A program made the translations under genes and the position numbers. From Anaerolineales bacterium (GTDB taxonomy: Bacteria; Chloroflexota; Anaerolineae; E26-bin7): 39,677 nucleotides of DNA. The stretch covers positions 1-39,677 of the forward strand of contig SOHZ01000442.1 in NCBI GenBank assembly GCA_004377365.1. The letters run 5' to 3'. Under the pieces are notes generated by a model. It ran no database searches. It was not told the origin of the DNA and saw nothing but the letters and a program-made list of their open reading frames with translations. Below are positions 33,916-39,677 of this stretch, piece by piece. Numbering within the stretch: position 1 is the first letter of the stretch; every line of letters starts with the position of its first letter.

Positions 33916-33959
33916 ACCTCTCTCCTTTAAACACACCACCACGGTGAAAATGAGAGGTT

Positions 33960-34097
33960 TGTCATTCTGAGCCGGAGCGCAGCGGAGGCGAAGAATCTCG
34001 TCCTTTGCACACCAGAACACTTTTTTGTTCAAAACGAGATTCTTCGTCGCTTCCCCTTCGCTTTGCTCAGGGCTTCGGCTCACTCCTCAGAATGACA
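33960..34097. repeat. 138 bp TGTCATTCTGAG palindrome
   Basis: Outer arms TGTCATTCTGAG (33960-33971) and CTCAGAATGACA (34086-34097), with inner complementary segments GAAGAATCTCGT and ACGAGATTCTTC. It is of the dispersed type common in Chloroflexi genomes. Related copies or half-copies lie at 17273-17302, 38435-38506 and 38560-38684. Confidence 0.85.
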
Positions 34098-34155
34098 GGT
34101 CATCAAATCAGTGTGACGGAGTATAGTCTCTCTTCGTGGGCACTCGCTCAAGGGA

Positions 34156-34920
34156 TCACTTCGTCCAGAACCCCTCCGGGTCATGCCGGCGCAGGATGCT
34201 CAACTCCTCTGCTGCAGGGAGCGGCGTCTCCTGCACATCGTCGGCCACCAGCAGGTCCCAGCCGGTATTGGCCTTGATCTCTTCCACAGTGACGCCCGGA
34301 TGATAGGAGGCCAGGTACATCTCCTTGCTGTCTTTCCGAAAGCGCAGGACGCCCAACGTGGTGATGACGGCGATGGGGCCGCCACCCCGCAGGCCCACCC
34401 GTTCCCGCCAGTTGCCCCCCTCCCCGAAGCCAGGCGAGGTGATATAGTCCACCTTTTCCACAAAGCGCCGCCGCTGGTGAGCCATGACAATCAGCAGCCG
34501 ACCAGCGTGGGCCGCGATGTCGCTGGCCCCGCCGCTACCGGGCAGTCGGGTAGTCGGGTCGGCCACGTCGCCAATGTAAGAGGTATTCAGATTGCCGTAA
34601 CGGTCAATCTGCGCCCCACCGATAAAGCCCAAGGTCACGTGCCCAGCCTGTAATAAAGCCATCACGTCTTGCATCTCGGTGCAGGCGACAGCCTGGTAGA
34701 GATTGGGCAGGTCGCACATGGTGAACAAGGGAACCGGGGCCGGTGTGGCCCGCAGCACCCCCGACTCGAAGAGGCCCACGGCGCTGGGCGCGTGGGTCTC
34801 CTTGGCCAGTTGGAAGGCCAGCAGCGGCAAACGCATCCCTACAAAGACCACGTCGCCGTCGCGGATCTCGCGGGAAGCGGCCACAACCATGAGTTCGGGC
34901 CTGGTGTAATGGGGAGACAT
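34156..34920 (-). CDS. CoA-transferase beta subunit (glutaconate CoA-transferase B-like)
   Basis: A family I CoA-transferase subunit of 254 residues, similar to GctB and related acyl-CoA:acid CoA-transferases. The catalytic Glu is probably in AVGLFESGV. TLGFIGGAQIDRYGNLNTS and LPGSGGASDIAAHAGR are family signatures, as is YHPGVTVEEIKANTGWDL. The substrate is unknown. Such enzymes need an alpha subunit, normally encoded directly upstream. Here 34921-35325 has no such gene, so the subunit is an orphan in this window. ATG 34920 is chosen over TTG 34932; the ribosome binding site (TAGGA) is weak. Confidence 0.85.
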   Translation of the reverse strand: MSPHYTRPELMVVAASREIRDGDVVFVGMRLPLLAFQLAKETHAPSAVGLFESGVLRATPAPVPLFTMCDLPNLYQAVACTEMQDVMALLQAGHVTLGFIGGAQIDRYGNLNTSYIGDVADPTTRLPGSGGASDIAAHAGRLLIVMAHQRRRFVEKVDYITSPGFGEGGNWRERVGLRGGGPIAVITTLGVLRFRKDSKEMYLASYHPGVTVEEIKANTGWDLLVADDVQETPLPAAEELSILRRHDPEGFWTK

Positions 34921-35082
34921 CAATCCTAGCAACTGGGGAACTCCCTGGCTGAAATCTGTGCTATCTTAACACAAAGGGAGGCGAAATGCAAACGGACATT
35001 GGCGAATAGCGGTTTATGCCTGCACCATCTGATTGAATAGGGTAACCGTTCGGCAGCCCCCATGGGGTTCGCCAACGCAGGC

Positions 35083-35111
35083 TTGACCCCTCAAACAAAC
35101 GAGGGTATACT
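35083..35111 (+). promoter_or_regulatory. Promoter of the second NACHT gene
   Basis: TTGACC (35083-35088), 17-base spacer, TATACT (35106-35111). The leader is about 210 nt and contains the palindrome at 35198-35253. Confidence 0.75.
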
Positions 35112-35197
35112 AGATGTAGTTGCTCAAACCCGATTCTCTTGCCAGTGTCCGTTGAATTCAAAAAGTCCGTTGTACTGGGGCGGGAAACTGCCTCAGC

Positions 35198-35253
35198 GGA
35201 GTAGCGGAACAAGTTCCGCGCCTGATGCAGCGCGAAACGAGTTTCGCTACTCC
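35198..35253. repeat. GGAGTAGCG palindromic repeat (family E) in the NACHT leader
   Basis: GGAGTAGCG (35198-35206) pairs with CGCTACTCC (35245-35253); the inner segments GGAACAAGTTCC and GAAACGAGTTTC are themselves palindromic. It lies between promoter and gene, so it would be transcribed. Confidence 0.7.
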
Positions 35254-35325
35254 GGGGCGACGACTGCGGCAAGCGAGGGGATCTAGTCTGGCGGTTGGTG
35301 CCCCGATACGGTAAGGAGGCGACCC

Positions 35326-38300
35326 ATGAAGCGGAAGGAAAGCAAAGGATCAGCCTGGACTGTGGTCAAGCGGTTGGTAGGTGTCCTGGTCTTTTGCCTG
35401 TTGGCAATGCTGGCGGCCGAAGCCGTTCGACTGATCCCTTCGACGGAGTTTATCCTGAGCAAAGTCGAAGGGATCAGGACAGGCGCTCACGACAGGGCCT
35501 GGGCCCAGGAGCCCACGCCCGTCGTGGTGGTGCAGGCCACGCCCACACCCGCCCCCACGCCAGCGCCCACCGGCAACCCGCTGCTCGACCTCTGGCAAAA
35601 CCCGGACGTCCGCAAACTGATCATTGCCGGAGTCATTGGCGCTATCATCGCCCTGATCTTTCAGCGGATGCTGCCCTGGCTGTGGCAGAAAGGGAACCAA
35701 CTGCTGAGCTGGCTCGTCGGTGCGCTGGGCTTCGAAGGCGGCTGGCAGTTCCGCCAGCGGTATTTGCGAGAGTTGATCGGCCAGCACCACTATCTCAAGC
35801 TGGTGGGGGTTGGGGGCGAATCCGACCTGCAGCAACCCCGGCTGGAGGAGGTCTTTATCTCGCTTCAGATGGGGACCACCGATGAGGCAGAGGAGAGCCA
35901 GCGGCCTCTGAGCATCGGCCAGGTGCTGCGTGCCCACCAGCGCCTGGTGGTATTGGGCGAGCCCGGCGCGGGCAAAAGTACCTTGTTGGACTATCTGACC
36001 CTGGTTTTTGCCGGTGAACTGGACCAGCGCGCCCTGGGACTGCAGGAGAAGCGGTTGCCCATCTTCTGCGCCCTGCGGCGCTGCGCAGGCGTGGATGAAC
36101 CCCTCGGCCAACAATTGTATAGCAACGTCCATCTGCCGGTGGAATCCTGCCCGAAGGGCTTCTTTGAGAGGCAACTGCGCCGGGGCCGCTGCGTGGTCCT
36201 CCTGGACGGCCTGGACGAGGTGGTGGACCCCAAGGAGCGCAGCGCGGTAGCTCGCCGGATCGAGCAACTGGCCGGCCAGTATCCCAGGAATCGCTACGTC
36301 GTCACCTGCCGCACGGCTGGCTGGGAACCGGGCTTGCTCGGCGGAGACTTTGCCGTGCTCCGGGTGCGGGATTTCGACGAGAACGCCGTGGCCCGCTTTG
36401 TGCGCCGCTGGTATCGCGCCGTGCTGGGCGAAACGGCCGCCTGGCGCGCCGGCGCTGACCGTAGGGCGCAGCAGGAAGCCCGCGCTGCGGCCCAGGTCGA
36501 GGCTCAGAAGGAAGCAAAAGACCTGCTGGCCGCCTTGGCCCGCCGCCAGAGTTTGCGCCGCTTGGCCGACAATCCCCTGATCCTTTCCCTCATTTCGTTG
36601 GTCTACCACCTGCGCCGCAACCTACCCCGCGGCCGGGCCGAACTTTACGGCGACTGCCTGCGCATCCTCCTGGACCTGTGGGACCAGAAAGACAAGCAGG
36701 ACATCGAACTGCCCGCCGACGCCCCCTCGTGGAACGCCAAGCGAGCCATGGTACAGCAGATTGCCTACCACTTCCACACCGCGCCCGAGGGCGCGGCCGA
36801 GGCCACGGCCGACGAACTGACGGCCATCGTCGCCCCGGTGCTAAAGGGGTTCCAGTGCCCGATGGCTCCAGAGCAGGTGTTGACCCTGATCGAGGAACGC
36901 AGCGGCATCGTGGTGGACCGGGGGCTGGGCCGCTACGGCTTTGCCCACCGCACCCTGCAAGAGTACCTGACGGCCACCGCCATCCAGGAAGCGCCAGGCA
37001 AGGAGAGCCAACTGTTGCGGCACCTGGGACAGGAACCCTGGCGGGAGGTCATCCTGCTATACGTGGGCCTGCCTGGGGTGGACGCCGACCCCCTGCTGCG
37101 GCAGATCATCCAATTGCCCGACGACGAGGCCCACAACAAGCTGCTGTTGGCCGGACAATGCCTGAGCGAGGACCTGCAGGTGGAGGACCAGACGCGGCAG
37201 GACATCCTGGCCCGGTTGGATGCCCTCTTCCGCACCGCGCCTGCCCCCCTCACCTTCCAGCGGGCCGGGGCGGTGCTGGCCGAGGTGGGCGGACAGCAAA
37301 TATCTGACTTTTTCCTGGCGGCGCTGAGCGACCATCAGCCCCAGGTGCGGGCCGCCGCGGCCGAGGCCCTGGGCCGCCTGGGGCAGGAGGACCCAACCCT
37401 GGTAGAGCGCCTGCGCCAGGTATACCAGGAAGACCCCTCCCCAGCCACCCGCCACACCGCCCGTGACGCCCTGCTGCGCCTGGGCCAGGGCGACCTGGTG
37501 GGCATGGTGCTGGTCCCGGATGGCGAGTTCCGGATGGGCAGCGACGACCACGATGCCTGGGACGATGAGAAACCGCCTCACCCTGTCTACCTGGACGCCT
37601 ATTACATAGACCGCACCCCGGTGACCGACGCTGAATTCTCCGCCTTCGTCCAGGCCAGTGGCTACAAACCCAAACACTGGCAGCTAAGAGCAGACGCTCA
37701 TCCAGCCGTCAACGTCACCTGGCACGACGCCCAGGCTTACGCCCGGTGGGCGGGCAAAGCCCTGCCTACCGAGGCCGAGTGGGAGAAGGCGGCCAGGGGC
37801 ACCGACGGCCGCCGCTACCCCTGGGGAGACGACTTTGACCCGGCCCGCTGCAACACGGCTGAGAAGGCCGGTGGGCGGGCGTTGCCCCGCAGCCTGTGGC
37901 GTCGTCTCTTCAGACGCAAAGAGGGGCTAGCCTTGCACACCGTGGCTGGTCGGGGCACCACCCCGGTCGGAGCTTATTCCCCTGGCGGCGACAGCCCTTA
38001 TGGGGTGGCCGATATGGCTGGCAACGTCTGGGAATGGACCAGCAGCCTGTACAAGGACTATCCCTATCAAGCAGACGACGGGCGCGAGGACCCTGATGCT
38101 TCGGGAAAGCTCGTCCTGCGGGGCGGCTCGTGGTTCATTGCAACGTGGGACGCCCGCTGTTCGTTTCGCGACAGCAATGACCCCGTCAACTACGATGTCA
38201 GCCTCGGGTTTCGTTGTGTGGTGCGTGTTGCGCCAATAGGTCTCCAGTGCCTGGCCAAGGTGCCGCACGTTTACGGACGGGCGGATAGTGCCGTGAGGAG

Positions 38301-38343
38301 AACTACAGACCGGTTCCTGGTTGGGATGATCCCAACCGAATAG
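35326..38343 (+). CDS. Membrane-anchored NACHT NTPase with HEAT-like and SUMF1 (FGE-like) domains, paralogue 2
   Basis: A 1005-residue paralogue of the protein at 146-3085. In order: N-terminal membrane segment (about 10-32), a repeat-derived insert, a Thr/Pro-rich linker (PTPVVVVQATPTPAPTPAPT), a second helix (about 103-122), NACHT with Walker A GEPGAGKST (about 211-219) and Walker B VVLLDGLDEV (about 290-299), AHRTLQEYLTA, HEAT/PBS-like repeats (about 659-718) and a SUMF1 domain (about 726-965; RYPWGD, GNVWEW, LRGGSW, SLGFRC). Start ATG 35326 follows AAGGAGG. The FGE catalytic cysteine positions after GGSW are Ile/Ala-type here, so catalysis is unlikely. After LRGGSW the two paralogues agree only at scattered framework residues, as expected of a binding surface. 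It may be an NTP-dependent sensor or conflict protein. Confidence 0.88.
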   Translation: MKRKESKGSAWTVVKRLVGVLVFCLLAMLAAEAVRLIPSTEFILSKVEGIRTGAHDRAWAQEPTPVVVVQATPTPAPTPAPTGNPLLDLWQNPDVRKLIIAGVIGAIIALIFQRMLPWLWQKGNQLLSWLVGALGFEGGWQFRQRYLRELIGQHHYLKLVGVGGESDLQQPRLEEVFISLQMGTTDEAEESQRPLSIGQVLRAHQRLVVLGEPGAGKSTLLDYLTLVFAGELDQRALGLQEKRLPIFCALRRCAGVDEPLGQQLYSNVHLPVESCPKGFFERQLRRGRCVVLLDGLDEVVDPKERSAVARRIEQLAGQYPRNRYVVTCRTAGWEPGLLGGDFAVLRVRDFDENAVARFVRRWYRAVLGETAAWRAGADRRAQQEARAAAQVEAQKEAKDLLAALARRQSLRRLADNPLILSLISLVYHLRRNLPRGRAELYGDCLRILLDLWDQKDKQDIELPADAPSWNAKRAMVQQIAYHFHTAPEGAAEATADELTAIVAPVLKGFQCPMAPEQVLTLIEERSGIVVDRGLGRYGFAHRTLQEYLTATAIQEAPGKESQLLRHLGQEPWREVILLYVGLPGVDADPLLRQIIQLPDDEAHNKLLLAGQCLSEDLQVEDQTRQDILARLDALFRTAPAPLTFQRAGAVLAEVGGQQISDFFLAALSDHQPQVRAAAAEALGRLGQEDPTLVERLRQVYQEDPSPATRHTARDALLRLGQGDLVGMVLVPDGEFRMGSDDHDAWDDEKPPHPVYLDAYYIDRTPVTDAEFSAFVQASGYKPKHWQLRADAHPAVNVTWHDAQAYARWAGKALPTEAEWEKAARGTDGRRYPWGDDFDPARCNTAEKAGGRALPRSLWRRLFRRKEGLALHTVAGRGTTPVGAYSPGGDSPYGVADMAGNVWEWTSSLYKDYPYQADDGREDPDASGKLVLRGGSWFIATWDARCSFRDSNDPVNYDVSLGFRCVVRVAPIGLQCLAKVPHVYGRADSAVRRTTDRFLVGMIPTE
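35431..35477. repeat. Family A palindrome in frame in the NACHT signal region
   Basis: A perfect 14 bp inverted repeat, CTGATCCCTTCGAC and GTCGAAGGGATCAG, around a 19-base loop with GGAGTTTATCCTGAGC. It encodes LIPSTEFILSKVEGIRTG just after the first membrane segment. The same loop sequence occurs in the intergenic copy at 38640-38668. Confidence 0.85.
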
Positions 38344-38348
38344 ACCCT

Positions 38349-38396
38349 TGCCCCGCGCCATGTGGTAAGTCTTCGACCGAAGCTTGGCGCGGGGCA
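38349..38396 (+). terminator. Hairpin after the second NACHT gene
   Basis: TGCCCCGCGCCA (38349-38360) and TGGCGCGGGGCA (38385-38396) form a perfect 12 bp stem with an inner TTCG..CGAA hairpin. There is no T-run, so termination is probable but not certain. Confidence 0.6.
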
Positions 38397-38434
38397 TCCA
38401 CCACCCCACGTACTCTAAACGTAACCGTTCAAGC

Positions 38435-38506
38435 TGTCATTGCGAGGAACGTAACGAAGCAATCCCCGACACGGTAGGAGATTGCTTCGCTGCGCTCGCA
38501 ATGACA
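38435..38506. repeat. TGTCATTGCGAG palindrome
   Basis: Outer arms TGTCATTGCGAG and CTCGCAATGACA are perfect complements, and inner CGAAGCAAT/ATTGCTTCG also pair. A variant of the element at 33960-34097. Confidence 0.85.
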
Positions 38507-38559
38507 CAACCGTTCCTTCTTCATTCCAGGTTAGTACTACAACCGTACTTCCGTTGAAA

Positions 38560-38684
38560 TGTCATTCTGAGCGACCGCAGGGAGCGAAGAATCTCGTCCC
38601 TGGCTGGCAATTCGCCGCTGTAAAACGAGATTGCTTCGTCGCGGAGTTTATCCTGAGCCTGTCGAAGGGCTCCTTGCAATGACA
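38560..38684. repeat. Chimeric TGTCATTCTGAG / family A repeat
   Basis: Starts TGTCATTCTGAG, contains GAAGAATCTCGT and ACGAGATTGCTTCG, then GGAGTTTATCCTGAGC and GTCGAAGGG, and ends TTGCAATGACA. It joins the two repeat types found separately elsewhere, so they may be parts of one larger element. Confidence 0.8.
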
Positions 38685-38747
38685 AGTGCGGTTGTAGTAT
38701 TAGGGTGACCGACTTGGCTGGACGGTTACCTCGAAGCGAGGCTCACT

Positions 38748-39677
38748 ATGCTGCCGATGTATTTGGGCGTCTTTCTCCTATCCATGGCCTCCCTGGCCTT
38801 CGAGATCACCTTGACGCGGGTCTTCTCGGTGGCTCAGTGGTACCACTTTGCCTTCATGACGGTCAGCATCGCCCTGCTGGGCTTTGGGGCCAGCGGGTCC
38901 TTCCTGGCGTTGTTTCCGTCACTGGCCAGTGGCCCTCACCCCACCCCTGGCCCCTCCCCTCTCCCGAAAGCTCAGGAGAGGGGAGGGGGAGCGCCCGGCT
39001 CCTACACCCTGTTGGCGGTCCTCTTTGCCCTCAGCATCGTAGGCAGCTACCTGACCATCAACTATATCCCCTTCGACTCTTACCGCATCGCCTGGGAGCG
39101 GCAGCAACTCCTCTACCTGGCCGTCTACTACCTCTCTCTGGCCCTGCCCTTCTTCTTCAGCGGGCTGATCGTGGGCGCTCTGCTGGCTGCCCAACCGGCC
39201 AGAGCTTCCACCATCTACGCCTCCAACCTGACCGGCTCAGCTCTGGGCTGCCTGGCCGCCGTAGTGGCTCTCCCTTTCCTCGGCGGCGCGGGCACAGTGA
39301 TGCTGTCAGCCCTTTTAGGACTATTGGCGGCCGGAACTTTCACAATGCAAGATGCAAGACACACGGGCCGAAAAGCCGCATCCCCCGATCTCCAATCTCC
39401 ATCCTCCAATCTCCAATCTCCAATCTCCAATCTCCAACCTCCAACCTCCAATCCCCATTCTCCACTCTCCATTCTCTATCTCGCCTCCCTGGCCCTGCTC
39501 TCGTTCCTCGCCCTCAAGCCCTTGCCCTTCCTGGAGATCCGCCTTTCCCCTTACAAGGGCCTCAGCTACGCCTTGCAGTACCCCGCTGCGGAAATCGTCT
39601 TTAGCCGCTGGAACGCCTTCTCGCGGATAGACGTGGTGCGCAGCGGGGGCATCCACTCGGCGCCGGGCCTCAGCCTG
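38748..39677 (+). CDS. Spermidine-synthase-like multi-pass membrane protein, 3' end outside window
   Basis: A reading frame from ATG 38748 (GAGG six bases upstream) is open to the window end, 310 residues so far. It starts MLPMYLGVFLLSMASLAFEI, then TLTRVFSVAQWYHFAFMTVS and LLGFGASGSFLALF. This is the N-terminal membrane half of large spermidine-synthase-like proteins, which carry a C-terminal SAM-dependent domain; that domain would lie beyond the window. About six helices are visible. The reaction is unknown. Two repeats are inserted in frame in loops: a GC-rich palindrome (38951-38988) and the CCAATCTCC minisatellite (39387-39477). The longer-looking frame at 38705-39604 is a shadow. Confidence 0.8.
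   Translation, partial: MLPMYLGVFLLSMASLAFEITLTRVFSVAQWYHFAFMTVSIALLGFGASGSFLALFPSLASGPHPTPGPSPLPKAQERGGGAPGSYTLLAVLFALSIVGSYLTINYIPFDSYRIAWERQQLLYLAVYYLSLALPFFFSGLIVGALLAAQPARASTIYASNLTGSALGCLAAVVALPFLGGAGTVMLSALLGLLAAGTFTMQDARHTGRKAASPDLQSPSSNLQSPISNLQPPTSNPHSPLSILYLASLALLSFLALKPLPFLEIRLSPYKGLSYALQYPAAEIVFSRWNAFSRIDVVRSGGIHSAPGLSL
38951..38988. repeat. CCCCTCCCCTCTCC palindrome in frame in the membrane protein gene
   Basis: CCCCTCCCCTCTCC (38951-38964) and GGAGAGGGGAGGGG (38975-38988) are perfect complements around a 10-base loop. With its CCCTCACCCC flank it encodes a Pro/Gly-rich loop (GPHPTPGPSPLPKAQERGGG) between two membrane segments. Confidence 0.85.
39387..39477 (+). repeat. CCAATCTCC minisatellite in frame in the membrane protein gene
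   Basis: About a dozen degenerate 7-base units (TCCAATC, TCCAACC). It encodes DLQSPSSNLQSPISNLQPPT and then SNPHSPLS in a loop. NLQPPTSN also occurs in the NACHT protein at 497-559. Confidence 0.9.

Noticed and set aside
33916-34083. N-terminal extension of the sirtuin to 34083
   Set aside because: It is translated repeat sequence; ATG 33915 has a near-perfect ribosome binding site and starts the canonical domain.
35350-36609. A 419-codon open frame on the minus strand
   Set aside because: It is antisense to the second NACHT gene, whose motifs are clear in the plus frame.
39387-39477. Regular repeats near the end as a CRISPR array
   Set aside because: Units are only 7-8 bases, contiguous, without spacers, and translated; this is a minisatellite.
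38705-39604. A 299-codon plus-strand frame near the window end
   Set aside because: The overlapping frame from 38748 encodes recognisable membrane helices and continues past the window; this frame is Pro/Arg/Gly-rich shadow.

Overview
The window reads as a chromosomal segment from a moderately GC-rich bacterium, most likely a member of the Chloroflexota (Anaerolineae-like). The pointers are indirect: a nusA-rnpM-infB-rbfA-nrnA-truB-ribF order, a menaquinone methyltransferase, a K+-independent-type membrane pyrophosphatase, a RibXY-type riboflavin importer under an FMN riboswitch, large NACHT-SUMF1 proteins, and many dispersed palindromic repeats of the TGTCATTCTGAG / CCTGAGC..GTCGAAGGG kind. 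No rRNA, tRNA, transposase, integrase or CRISPR array was recognised.

Layout. 1-3235: a membrane-anchored NACHT-HEAT-SUMF1 protein (minus). 3281-4220: menG plus a tiny SEC-C protein (minus). 4255-8443: a phnDCE-type ABC importer (plus) with a strong promoter, a structured leader and several hairpins. 8530-11463: an HPP-family membrane protein and a frameshifted hppA (minus). 11600-13300: a promoter, the stump of an ABC ATPase gene and the principal sigma factor (plus). 13341-25514: a long minus-strand block for RNA and translation: rtcB, archease, ribF, truB, HicB-like, TIGR04076-like, nrnA, rbfA, infB, rnpM, nusA, rlmB. 25718-28910: FMN riboswitch, terminator and a three-gene riboflavin-type ABC importer (plus). 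28980-33030: Mut7-C protein, HD-GYP and GGDEF c-di-GMP proteins, rsfS (plus). 33169-34920: class III-type sirtuin and a CoA-transferase beta subunit (minus). 35083-38396: a second NACHT-HEAT-SUMF1 protein (plus). 38748-end: a membrane protein of the spermidine-synthase-like family, cut by the window end.

How it fits together. The middle 25 kb is housekeeping and mostly conventional. The two ends are accessory and repeat-rich, with paralogous NACHT-SUMF1 proteins about 32 kb apart. The most striking feature is that dispersed repeats sit inside genes without breaking them: at least five in-frame insertions in three coding sequences, including one minisatellite translated in the same frame in two unrelated proteins. 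The FMN riboswitch also has unusually long extra hairpin arms, as if repeats had entered permissive loops of the RNA too. A second candidate for something new is a small hairpin motif present three times around the phn operon, with a compensatory base-pair change.

Limits: all calls come from reading the sequence and recalled family motifs. No alignment, profile search or folding program was run, and residue positions are approximate.
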